Assembly: GCA_023428645.1 (NCBI GenBank)
Contig: JAEYXD010000010.1
Location: 7,124-71,123, forward strand
Reading direction: 5' to 3'
DNA length: 64,000 bases
DNA from: Pseudomonadota bacterium
GTDB taxonomy: Bacteria > Pseudomonadota > Gammaproteobacteria > Steroidobacterales > Steroidobacteraceae
Made by a program: the position numbers and the translations under genes. This document shows, in pieces, positions 35,096 to 45,991 of the stretch (positions are counted from its first letter, which is position 1; the number at the start of each line of letters is the position of its first letter). The notes below the pieces were generated by a model. The model saw only the letters and a list, made by a program, of their open reading frames with translations. It searched no databases and had not been told where the DNA came from.

Positions 35096-37927
35096 TCAAC
35101 GAAGCGTGGGCACATAGTCCTCACCCATTTCGGTCTTCGCGTAGCGCGCGGGCTTCAGTTTCGCCAGCACCTCGAAACTCTTCTGCACCGATTCGTCGTA
35201 AATGCCGTCGCTCGTGCGCCTCACGTTCGTTTCGTGCAGCTCGATCGCCTTCTCTTCGAACGGGAATGCCTGCTCTTCGAGGAGCACGTCGTATTCCTCG
35301 CGAGCATCCGCATCCAGGTCCTTCGGGCGCTCCGACGCCATGAGGTCGGCCGCGAACTGGCGATACAGCTCGCCCATGCCATACGTCGCCGCCGTCGTGA
35401 CCTCGGCGACGCCGAAGTCGAGCGCCTGACCGTAGCCACTCAATACTTTCTCCATCGCCGTGCGCTTCGCCTTCAAGGTCTTATCGAGGGGCGCGACGAG
35501 CTTCACCGCGTTGAACATCGCAACGGACGGCTCCACCGTTTCAAGTGTCGCCCGGGCAGCGAGGTACTTGCTGCGCTCGGTACGAGCCGCCCCGGCCGCC
35601 TTGTCCGCCGTGATGATCTCGGCAATCCACTGTGAACGCGTCCGGGCGTCATTTTGTGCCTTCGCCATATCCGCCAATTTCTGGCGCGCGTTCTGTGCGG
35701 GATCCAGCGGGGCGGGAAACTGCTTGATGTAGCTTGCGTAGGTGCGAGCCGTGTTCGCCTGCGACCCAGCGCGTTCATACAACGTGGCCGCTTGCCACAG
35801 CGCATCGCGGCGGATGTCCGCCGGCTCTTCGGCGCGTGCGGCGATGCGCTCGAATTCGGCGGCGGCCTCTCCGCCGCGGCCGGTTTCCAGATAGGCGACC
35901 GCGAGCGATCGGGTCGCTTCCGGCACGAGGGGATGGTTCGGATAGCTGCGGCGAAACGCTTCGAGCACCTGCGCCGCCCGTGCCCACTGCTGGTTCTTGA
36001 TCAGGAGGCTCGCCGCATCGAACTCGGCGTTCGCGCGCACTTTGGAGTTCGGCGCGAGCGTCGCGACCCGCAGGAAGTCGTCCACGGCGCCCGTCGCATC
36101 CCCGGCGGCCTGTTTTGTCTCCGCCTGCTTGTAGATCGAGGCCGCGATGCGCTCCTCGATCTCCGCCCGATCCTTGTCGTTCGGCGGCAGGTAGCCCTGC
36201 ACGCGAACATAAGCCTGCTCCGCTTCGACGAAGCGGCCGCGGTCGAATAGCGAATGCGCGAGCAGCGTCGCCGCCGTGCGCTGATAAGCAGGAGTGACCG
36301 GCGGACGACGCTCGAGGATCTGTCGCGACACCTCGATCACGCGATCGAACTCGTTCAGCGCGAACAGGTCTTGATCGGCCTTCGTCAGCACGCGCGCGGA
36401 TTCGGCATGCTCCGGGAAGCTCGTCGCGAACATGATCGAGCTTTCGATGCCCTGGCGATGCCACAGCGCCTGCGCGTCGCCACTGATCGTCGGTGCGTGC
36501 TTGTCGTAGGCGACGAGTGCCGCGTAGCCCGCCGCGGCGGATTTCGCGTGCTGCGGATAATCATAGGCGGTGCGCTCGTACTCTTTCGCGGCTTCGGCGA
36601 AGCGCCCCGATTCGAACAACACCTCGCCGAGCAGATAGCGCGTCGCTGGCGCTTCGGGGTCCTGCGGAAACGAATCGAGCATCGCGCGATACCAGCGCGC
36701 CGCCGCGGTGTAATTCTCGGGCTGCTTCGATTTTTGTGCCTGCGCGTGATAGTACTCGGCCAGATCCTTTTGATTCGCTTTGAGCTGTGCCGCCACCTCC
36801 GGCGCATCCGCGACCGTGCGCTCGCGCCAGAACGGTGAGCCGAACGCGTAACGTTCGACGAACGCCTGCTTGCCTTCGAGCACGAGGGACGCGAAGCCGC
36901 CCTTCTGATAGGCCTCGATCGAGCGCACTTGGAGCGACGGCGCGAAGCGATCGTCGGGGCGACGCTTCGCGAACGCCTCGTACGCCAGCGCGGCATCCTG
37001 GTACCGCTCCTTCTCTATATAAAGGTTGCCGAGATGCTCGTAGAGCATGTGTGCGTAGACCGGATCGCCACGTTCGCGCAACGCCGCGTCCAGCGTCGCC
37101 GGGCCGTCCGCGTCGTAGTACGTAATCGCGATCGCGCGGAACGCATCGTCGGTGAGCTCGCGCTCGGGTCGTTGCAAGGAATCGCGCTCACGCAGCTGGC
37201 CGCCGCGGATGAGCACGCGATCGAGCACCTTCGCGAAGGACGCCACGCTCTCCTCGCCGCGGCCCTGCTTGAACTGCGACCAGGCGTGCTTGTACAGACC
37301 CTGCTCGTAGAAGCCGCTGTCCGCGGGCGCGGCGATCACGGCGGCATAGGCGCTCTCGGCCTCGCGATAGCGCGCGGCGCTGAAGAGGATCTCGCCGCGC
37401 CGGAATTGCGCTTCGGTCGTCCACGTGCTCGCGGGATGCTGCGCCACCAGCCGGTCGAGCACGGCCAGAGCCTTCTCGGGCGCGGCTTCGAGCTCATACG
37501 CGCGCGCCAGCTGATACATGACCGTGTCGTTGCGCTGGTAGTTCGGATAGGCGCTCAGCAACCCTTCGTACAGTTTGATCGCTTCCTTGGTATCCAGGCC
37601 TTGGAATGCGGGATCGCCCGACGCGCGCGCGCCCTCGTCGACCTCGAGCTGCAGATCGCCGAGCCGACGCATCGCTTCGGCGCGCAGCTCATCGTTCGCC
37701 GATTGCATCTCCAGAACCTGCTTGTACTGCTCGATCGCCTGTTGCGGCTGGACGTTTCGCGGCGGGTTGCGATCGACCTGCACTTCCCGGTCTTCGAGAT
37801 CCTTGATCGTGCCGGTTGGCTTCTTGCGCTCCGCCGCACCCACGTTCGCGGCGAGCGCGACCGCGCCGAGGGCGATCGCGACGGCCCGCAGCAGCAGCGG
37901 TGAATGTCGCAGATCGAACGCGCTCAT
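35096..37927 (-). CDS. Large periplasmic TPR-repeat protein
   Basis: 943 aa. Sec signal peptide ~1-31 (ending AANVGAAE), then TPR/YbgF-like helical repeats over nearly the whole length, e.g. MYQLARAYELEAAPEKALAV, AQFRRGEILFSAARYREAES and LAYEAFAKRRPDD. The composition is acidic and Ala-rich, with no enzymatic motif. Proteins of this layout recur beside ExbB-ExbD-AgmX genes and are thought to be periplasmic scaffolds. It overlaps the preceding TPR gene by ATGA. Confidence 0.87.
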   Translation of the reverse strand: MSAFDLRHSPLLLRAVAIALGAVALAANVGAAERKKPTGTIKDLEDREVQVDRNPPRNVQPQQAIEQYKQVLEMQSANDELRAEAMRRLGDLQLEVDEGARASGDPAFQGLDTKEAIKLYEGLLSAYPNYQRNDTVMYQLARAYELEAAPEKALAVLDRLVAQHPASTWTTEAQFRRGEILFSAARYREAESAYAAVIAAPADSGFYEQGLYKHAWSQFKQGRGEESVASFAKVLDRVLIRGGQLRERDSLQRPERELTDDAFRAIAITYYDADGPATLDAALRERGDPVYAHMLYEHLGNLYIEKERYQDAALAYEAFAKRRPDDRFAPSLQVRSIEAYQKGGFASLVLEGKQAFVERYAFGSPFWRERTVADAPEVAAQLKANQKDLAEYYHAQAQKSKQPENYTAAARWYRAMLDSFPQDPEAPATRYLLGEVLFESGRFAEAAKEYERTAYDYPQHAKSAAAGYAALVAYDKHAPTISGDAQALWHRQGIESSIMFATSFPEHAESARVLTKADQDLFALNEFDRVIEVSRQILERRPPVTPAYQRTAATLLAHSLFDRGRFVEAEQAYVRVQGYLPPNDKDRAEIEERIAASIYKQAETKQAAGDATGAVDDFLRVATLAPNSKVRANAEFDAASLLIKNQQWARAAQVLEAFRRSYPNHPLVPEATRSLAVAYLETGRGGEAAAEFERIAARAEEPADIRRDALWQAATLYERAGSQANTARTYASYIKQFPAPLDPAQNARQKLADMAKAQNDARTRSQWIAEIITADKAAGAARTERSKYLAARATLETVEPSVAMFNAVKLVAPLDKTLKAKRTAMEKVLSGYGQALDFGVAEVTTAATYGMGELYRQFAADLMASERPKDLDADAREEYDVLLEEQAFPFEEKAIELHETNVRRTSDGIYDESVQKSFEVLAKLKPARYAKTEMGEDYVPTLR

Positions 37928-39867
37928 TCGCCGCCTCCCACCGCTGGCGCCGTGGGCGCCGCGCCGGCCGCGCGGTCGTAAATCGATGCGAGGGCAAAGC
38001 GGGCCTGCAACGAGTACTCGGCGAGACGCCGCTTCTGTGCCTCCAGCTCGGCGATCGCAATCTGAGCGAGGTACTGGTTCTGCGCTTCGGCCGCCCGCGC
38101 AAGCCGCGCGCCGAGATTCGCGATGCGCGGCTGCAAATCAGCGACACGCTGTGCGAATTGTTCCGTACGCCGCGGATAGTCCTCGCGAGCGCGCTCGACG
38201 AGCACCCAGCGCCGGCGCGCTTCCGTCGCGGCAACGTTGAGCTCACGCAGCTCCTTGCGCACCTTCCACAGCCGCGCCTTGTAGCTCGAGGTGAAATCCC
38301 AGAACAACCGGCCGCGCATGAGCCGCAGCTTCTCGCGCATCTCTCGTACGTCCGGGTCGTTCGGATCCGCGCGGTTCAGGACCTGCTCGATGCGCAGGAT
38401 CTTCTCCCATTGCTCGCGCTCACGCGCCGTGGCCAGCGCGGCAACGTCGGTGTCGCGCTCGCTCGCGGTGACACGCACGTCCAGATCGCGCTGACGCGCT
38501 TCGAGGTCATCGAGATCGACGCCCTCGAGCACTTGCCGCATCAGCGGCGCGCGCTGGTCGAACGCCTGGCGCCGCGTATCGACCATGTCGTCGAACGCCG
38601 TGAGACTGAGTTCCCAGCTCGCGAGATTTCGCTGCATCAGCGTGAGGTCGCGGTAGTTCTTCAGACCTTCCTGAAACTGATGCGATGCCAGCAGGTGATA
38701 GAGATAGCGCGTTTCCGGCGCATCGGGCAGGTTCTGCAATTGCCAGTACCAGCCGACGTTGTCGCCCTCGTCGTTTTCCATGATGGCGTCGAGCAGCCGG
38801 CCGTTGCGGATCGCGAGGATCGATTGATCGATGCGCTGCGATTCTTCCGCGAAGGCGTTCACGGCGCGCGTGTAATGCTCGATCGCCTGATTCGGCGCAT
38901 CGAGCTGCGCATACGCATACGGGATCGCGAGATACGACTCCTGCACCGCGGCGTCGAGCAGGTTGCGGTCGCGCAGCTCGAGCCATGGCACGAGCGCCTT
39001 CGTGAAGCGCTGTTCGGCGGAATCCGCCCAGCCGACGCCGAGCAGCGCCTTGTTCGATTGCGGCCCGGTGAGACGCACGCGTTGGAGAACGGCCTTCGCC
39101 TCGTTCGGCTTGTTGTCCTTGAGCCAGGCATAACCGAGCGCGAGATTCGCTTTGTCGCGCAGCGACGCGACCTCCTCCGTCGCGGCGGGCAGCCGACCGA
39201 CGGCATCCAGCAGCTTCGCGGCGTCGTCGACGCGGCCGGAGCGCACGAGCGCGACGCCGATGTTGAACCGCGCATACGCGCTCCAGACATCGCCGCGATC
39301 GTCCGTCGGCTGCCAACGCTCGAGCACGCGGATCGCATCGTCATAGCGGCCGAGATACATGAGCACCTGGGCTTCGAGCAGATGCCGCTCCGGCTCCATG
39401 GCGCCCGGCAGCGCGCCGCGAATCGAGGCGAGCGCGGTCGCGGACTGTTCGAGGTAGTTGCGCTGGTACCAAACCTTCGCCAGATAGAACCAGGCGCGGT
39501 TGCGGACATCGAGCGGCACGTTATCGTTCAGCAGCGCCTTGAAGATGCGTCCGGCCTCTTCGTGCTGCCCGAGCGACAGATACAAGCCGCCTTTCAGCAG
39601 CTCGGCCTCGACCGGATGATGCGTTACACGATTGAATTCCTGCGCCGCACCGAGGCGCGTGAGTGCCTGCAGGAAGTCGTCCTGATAGAAGTAGAACAGT
39701 ACTTCGCCCCAGTGCAGGTCCTTGACCTCCTGCGGCGAGCCGATGAGCGTCTTGTCCGGGGGCAGTTCATCCGCCGCCGCGGCGCACGGCGCGATGTACG
39801 GGGCGAGGAGCGCCGCCGTGACCGCCAGGGCGCTGCGCAATGTCTTCGATACAGTCATCGGCGTCAT
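37924..39867 (-). CDS. Periplasmic TPR protein with C-terminal coiled coil
   Basis: 647 aa from ATG 39867 (ATG 39858 is equally possible; neither has a clear ribosome site). Signal peptide ends near APCAAAADE. The N-terminal two thirds are TPR-like (EAELLKGGLYLSLGQHEEAG, WFYLAKVWYQRNYLEQSATA). The last third is a long charged helix region (residues ~450-620) of coiled-coil type. It may link the TPR scaffold to the envelope. The next gene overlaps it by 4 bp. Confidence 0.85.
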   Translation of the reverse strand: MTPMTVSKTLRSALAVTAALLAPYIAPCAAAADELPPDKTLIGSPQEVKDLHWGEVLFYFYQDDFLQALTRLGAAQEFNRVTHHPVEAELLKGGLYLSLGQHEEAGRIFKALLNDNVPLDVRNRAWFYLAKVWYQRNYLEQSATALASIRGALPGAMEPERHLLEAQVLMYLGRYDDAIRVLERWQPTDDRGDVWSAYARFNIGVALVRSGRVDDAAKLLDAVGRLPAATEEVASLRDKANLALGYAWLKDNKPNEAKAVLQRVRLTGPQSNKALLGVGWADSAEQRFTKALVPWLELRDRNLLDAAVQESYLAIPYAYAQLDAPNQAIEHYTRAVNAFAEESQRIDQSILAIRNGRLLDAIMENDEGDNVGWYWQLQNLPDAPETRYLYHLLASHQFQEGLKNYRDLTLMQRNLASWELSLTAFDDMVDTRRQAFDQRAPLMRQVLEGVDLDDLEARQRDLDVRVTASERDTDVAALATAREREQWEKILRIEQVLNRADPNDPDVREMREKLRLMRGRLFWDFTSSYKARLWKVRKELRELNVAATEARRRWVLVERAREDYPRRTEQFAQRVADLQPRIANLGARLARAAEAQNQYLAQIAIAELEAQKRRLAEYSLQARFALASIYDRAAGAAPTAPAVGGGE

Positions 39868-39898
39868 GCAGTTTGGTGTCGTGCGGCCGGGCGCGCGA

Positions 39899-40456
39899 TC
39901 ACTCCCACTGCTTGACGATGAATTCGGGTTGGGCCCGCGCGGCTCGATCGCTGATCGTAAGCTCGATGTATTTCGCGCCGACACCCTTCTCGAGCCTCAC
40001 GGTTGCGCCGCGACGATAATCGCGGACGTTCGGCCCCTGTCCCGTGAACAAGGCGATGAGCTCGTGCTCGCCCGCTTTCAGATTGCCGATGTACACGCGG
40101 TGCACACCGCCTTTCAGCAACGCCTCGGCCTCGCGCGGCGTGTAGAGATAGTTTGCGACTTCCTTGTTATCCAGCTTGATCGTGACGGAATCGAGCGCGA
40201 AGAACTCGCCGACGTCCATCGACAGGAACACCGCGACCTGAGTATTCGCGGGGAACAGCAGCTCCTCTTCGAGCACGAACAGCTCGCGATTGAGGTCGAG
40301 AACCTCCTTCTTCAGCGACTGCACGTCCTGATCGAGGCTCTTGAAGTCTTCGCCCGGCGCGACCGCGGCGGACGCGGGCCCGGCGGCGTCCTGAGCGTGC
40401 AGCGGCGACGACAGGAGGAATGACGCGAGAAAACAGATCACGAGCTTGCGCGACAT
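39899..40456 (-). CDS. Periplasmic coiled-coil/beta protein of the ExbBD/TPR locus
   Basis: 185 aa. Signal peptide LVICFLASFLLSSPLHAQ. A short coiled coil follows (FKSLDQDVQSLKKEVLDLNR) and then a beta-rich domain with VFLSMDVGEFFALDSVTIKL and a PEGA-like HRVYIGNLKAGEHELIALF. I do not recognise a named family beyond this. The ATG at 40456 begins the signal peptide; the frame is open upstream without family-like sequence. It lies 61 bp after the thioredoxin gene in the same run. Confidence 0.8.
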   Translation of the reverse strand: MSRKLVICFLASFLLSSPLHAQDAAGPASAAVAPGEDFKSLDQDVQSLKKEVLDLNRELFVLEEELLFPANTQVAVFLSMDVGEFFALDSVTIKLDNKEVANYLYTPREAEALLKGGVHRVYIGNLKAGEHELIALFTGQGPNVRDYRRGATVRLEKGVGAKYIELTISDRAARAQPEFIVKQWE

Positions 40457-40517
40457 GGTGCTGACTCGATTACGCGAATTCGGGTGCTGGTGTGTCATTG
40501 GGTGTCGATGGTCCGGT

Positions 40518-41057
40518 TCACTCGCCGAGCAGCTCGCGCAGGTGTTCCGTATAACGCTTTTCATAACCAGGTTTGTAGCCGTCGTACACGTAACGCACGA
40601 CGCCTTCGCGGTCGACGAGCACGGTGAGCGGCATCGTTCCCAGCTGGTAGGCACGGCTCACCTCTTTGCGCTCGTCGAACAAGATCGGATACGTGACGTG
40701 CAGCGTCCTGGCCATGTCCACGGCCGCGTCGCGCTGTTCGTCGATATTGATCCCGAGCAACACCAGCCCTGCCCGTTGGTACTTCCCGTGGAGCAGCTCG
40801 AGCTGCGGCATCTCCTGGCGACACGGACCACACCATGTCGCCCAGAAATTGATGAGTACGACCTGACCCAGGTGCTCGGAAAGGCGGATGTTCGCGTCGT
40901 TCAGCGAGCGCAGCGCGAAATCGGGCGCAGGCGCTTTCACGAGCGGCGGGGCCGCAAGCGCGTGCGAAACGGCCGCCATGCAAGCGACGCCGATCGCGAT
41001 CAAGCGAACACGGAGCGATACGAGCGAACAGGAACTCTTTATCGATTGCTGTTGCAT
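40518..41057 (-). CDS. TlpA/ResA-type periplasmic thioredoxin
   Basis: 179 aa. N-terminal hydrophobic signal/anchor (LIAIGVACMAAVSHALA), then a thioredoxin fold with VVLINFWATWCGPCRQEMP as the CxxC active site and a cis-Pro loop in YQLGTMPLTVLVDREGV. It likely reduces or isomerises disulfides, or delivers reductant, in the periplasm. It is the first gene of the ten-gene run and follows, by ~120 bp, a cyclic-di-GMP riboswitch-like leader. ATG 41057 is chosen; the frame also opens at 41087. Confidence 0.9.
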   Translation of the reverse strand: MQQQSIKSSCSLVSLRVRLIAIGVACMAAVSHALAAPPLVKAPAPDFALRSLNDANIRLSEHLGQVVLINFWATWCGPCRQEMPQLELLHGKYQRAGLVLLGINIDEQRDAAVDMARTLHVTYPILFDERKEVSRAYQLGTMPLTVLVDREGVVRYVYDGYKPGYEKRYTEHLRELLGE

Positions 41058-41179
41058 CAATGCGGAACGCCGAAGTACGGACAACACCTACAACGGCAAC
41101 CGCCGAGCCATCGATCGAACGGGAACAGCAGGCGCGAACGATCGCCGCTCGCAGCCTCATATTTAAATAGAGAGGAGGC

Positions 41180-41275
41180 GGCACGCTGGCAACCCCGCTG
41201 TCCTAGGAATGGTTCCCGTAGACCGGTGGCTTTGCGTCCTCACCTTTCGATGAGTTTGCCTTCGAGATCGAACGC
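41180..41275 (-). promoter_or_regulatory. Class I cyclic-di-GMP riboswitch (GEMM)
   Basis: On the minus strand the order GGCAAAC (41260-41254), a stem CTCATC-GAAA-GGTGAG, GGACGCAAAGCC (41239-41228), ACCGGTCTACGG and finally CAGCGGGGTTGCC matches the conserved blocks of the GEMM-I aptamer, including the GAAA tetraloop and its receptor. GGCAA and TTGCC can close the base stem. It lies in the leader of the TlpA-type gene, so it probably sets expression of the ExbBD/AgmX/TPR run in response to cyclic-di-GMP. Whether binding turns genes on or off is not visible. Confidence 0.87.
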
Positions 41276-41397
41276 ACACGGCGCGATCTCGCAACGGGAG
41301 GTAGGGTGCTATACGCGGCGCGAGGGTGTCAACGAACCAAATGTGACCGTGGCGACGCTCGATGGCGACGGCGTGTGAGCCCGTGCACAGTTTTCCG

Positions 41398-41445
41398 CGC
41401 TGTCGGCGGACACAGACAGCGGAGCGCAGGCCATCACGCCTGCGC
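41398..41445. terminator. Paired hairpins after the small secreted genes
   Basis: GCGCAGGC/GCCTGCGC (41424-41431, 41438-41445) starts 13 nt after the stop at 41458, then CGCTGTC/GACAGCG (41398-41404, 41415-41421). There is no T run, but they probably separate the two small secreted genes from the riboswitch leader. Confidence 0.45.
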
Positions 41446-41457
41446 CCCGCGGGCTTC

Positions 41458-41679
41458 TCAGATCGGCAACATCGGTGGGCTGTAATCCACCGTCGCGGAA
41501 GTCGCTTTCCACTTGGCGATCAATTCAGGCGTGATCTCGGCGGTGTCGATCGACGCAGCGGCGCCTTCGACGGCCTGAGTCGAACCCGCCGGCTTCTCCT
41601 TCGAGTAGATCATGCCGCCGGCCAACGCTGATCCAAGTGTCAGCAGCATCGCGGCGCCGATCGTGATTTTCGTTTTCAT
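41458..41679 (-). CDS. Small secreted protein next to the repeat protein
   Basis: 73 aa. Sec signal peptide MKTKITIGAAMLLTLGSALA, then a ~50-residue mature part with SIDTAEITPELIAKWKATSA and a Pro-rich end (YSPPMLPI). There is no Cys or metal motif. I do not recognise it. It lies 42 bp downstream of the 13-residue repeat protein on the same strand, so the two are probably expressed together. Confidence 0.7.
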   Translation of the reverse strand: MKTKITIGAAMLLTLGSALAGGMIYSKEKPAGSTQAVEGAAASIDTAEITPELIAKWKATSATVDYSPPMLPI

Positions 41680-41721
41680 ACGACTTGCTCCAAACGTTCG
41701 ATATTCAAAAGGTGAAAACCG

Positions 41722-42138
41722 TTAGGCGACCCAGGGGCGGTGCGTGCCATCCACTTCGGCGAGCTGTGCCCACGGACGGTGAGTGCCATCCACTTCGGCG
41801 AGCTGCGCCCACGGACGATGCGTGCCATCGACTTCAGCGAGCTGTGCCCACGGACGGTGAGTGCCGTCCACTTCGGCGAGCTGCGCCCACGGACGGTGAG
41901 TGCCATCGACTTCAGCGAGCTGCGCCCAAGGACGGTGAGTGCCATCGACTTCGGCGAGCTGCGCCCACGGGCGGTGCGTGCCATCGACTTCGGCGAGCTG
42001 CGCCCACGGGCGGTGGGTGCCATCGACTTCGGCGAGCTGCGCCCACGGACGATGCGTGCCGTCCACTTCCGCGTTCGCTGCAGCAGCAGCAAGCACCGAA
42101 CTAACCATAATCATCGAAGTTGCCAGAATGTTACGCAT
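41722..42138 (-). CDS. Secreted protein made of nine identical 13-residue repeats
   Basis: 138 aa. Signal peptide MRNILATSMIMVSSVLAAAA with a likely cut after ANA. Everything after it is the 13-residue unit AEVDGTHRPWAQL, eight full copies and a ninth ending AEVDGTHRPWVA. The start at 42138 is chosen because it begins the signal peptide; GGGAG lies ~11 nt upstream. The DNA copies (39 bp each) differ only at synonymous sites. No family is recognised. It could be a multi-copy peptide precursor, a repetitive surface or matrix protein, or a ligand-binding solenoid. It may share a transcript with the 73-aa protein and is divergent from the ECF sigma factor gene. Confidence 0.8.
   Translation of the reverse strand: MRNILATSMIMVSSVLAAAAANAEVDGTHRPWAQLAEVDGTHRPWAQLAEVDGTHRPWAQLAEVDGTHRPWAQLAEVDGTHRPWAQLAEVDGTHRPWAQLAEVDGTHRPWAQLAEVDGTHRPWAQLAEVDGTHRPWVA
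41725..42075. repeat. Tandem array, nine units of 39 bp
   Basis: Nine contiguous units without spacers, in frame with the secreted protein. Sequence differs between units at several third codon positions (for example GTG/GTC, GAT/GAC, CGT/CGC) while the protein repeat is unchanged. Confidence 0.95.
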
Positions 42139-42382
42139 GACCGGTTGTCTCCCGAGGAAAAGTGTTAAAGCAGCCCGATCCGTGATCGGTTCGAGAGTCA
42201 TAAGCGACGAGAACTTGTGAGCCCCATCACAGCTCCCACTGGACAACCGGGGAAAAAGGTCAACAATCAGTGCTTGTCTGAAGGCGCCGTTAGGAAAAGC
42301 CCCGACGCGTTGCGCTTCAGGGGCGACCGTAGGAGGAATCCGGGAACCAGCTTGGCGCAACGCGCCAAGCCGTCGTGACACA

Positions 42383-43062
42383 ATGTTCCCAAGGACTTTT
42401 CAATTTGATTTCAATGCACTTGCCGCGGGGAGCGCCGTCCTGAGCAACACGATCGCAGCAGCCATCCAGCCGCCAGACCGGCAGGCCGTTACGCGGCTGC
42501 TGTCTGCGTGGCGTTCGGGGGATATGCGGGCGTTGGAGCGGCTCACCCCCCTCATCTATGAGGAGCTCAGGAACCGGGCTCGCCGCTATATGCGTCGCGA
42601 ACGGGCCGGGCATACGCTCCAAGCGACCGCGGTCGTCCACGAAGCCTTCGTCAAGCTCGTGGAAATGAATGTGTCCTGGCAGGACCGCGCGCATTTCTTC
42701 GCGGTCGCCGCGCGGCAGATGCGCCGCATTCTCGTCGACCATGCGAAGGCGCGATGCCGGTCGAAGCGCGGCGGAACGACCTCGACGGATTCCCTGGAAG
42801 AGTTCCATACGCTCGACATCGACCCGATGACCTCGGGCGATATCGACGTGCTCGAGATCGACGAGGCACTCGAACGGCTCGCGGGTCATAATCCCCGGCT
42901 TGCGGAGATCGTCGAGCTGCATTACTTCGGCGGCCTCACTTACCAAGAGCTGTCCGAGACGTTGAAGATCTCGGAAGCGACGGTCGATCGCGACTTGCGG
43001 CTCGCGAAGGCCTGGATCCTCAAACAAATACGTCCGCAGAGAGCACGCACGCCAGAATCGCT

Positions 43063-43066
<4 letters not shown>
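42383..43066 (+). CDS. ECF-type RNA polymerase sigma factor
   Basis: 227 aa. Region 2 is visible in LLSAWRSGDMRALERLTPLI to HFFAVAARQMRRILVDHAKA, and region 4 in LAEIVELHYFGGLTYQELSE with the helix-turn-helix ISEATVDRDLRLAKAWI. It belongs to the ECF subfamily paired with Ser/Thr kinases in Planctomycetes and some Proteobacteria. The first ~30 residues are unlike the family, so the true start may be further in; no ribosome site decides it. Its stop overlaps the kinase ATG (ATGA), so the two are translationally coupled and the kinase probably controls it. Confidence 0.9.
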
Positions 43067-45834
<2,768 letters not shown>

Positions 45835-45991
45835 CGGGAGCGGGCGCCCTCGTCTACTGAACGCTTTCGTTCTGCTACAGTCTCACCGCCTCGACGGGAA
45901 CGTCATTCGAGGCTTCGACGTTTGGCTGGCAAACCACGTCATCCTTCCCTGCATCGGACGCATGATCACAGTCCACGAGCGAGTGAACGCA

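Noticed and set aside
37816..39915. Long plus-strand open frame opposite the TPR/coiled-coil gene
   Set aside because: Composition is that of an antisense shadow; the minus-strand protein has signal peptide and TPR motifs.
41725..42075. CRISPR-like array of 39-bp repeats
   Set aside because: The units are contiguous with no spacers, vary at third codon positions and encode an in-frame secreted protein.
45926..45966. Second cyclic-di-GMP riboswitch suggested by GGCAAACCA and GGACGC
   Set aside because: The GAAA tetraloop, the ACGCAAAGCC block and the 3' GCGGGGTT block are missing.
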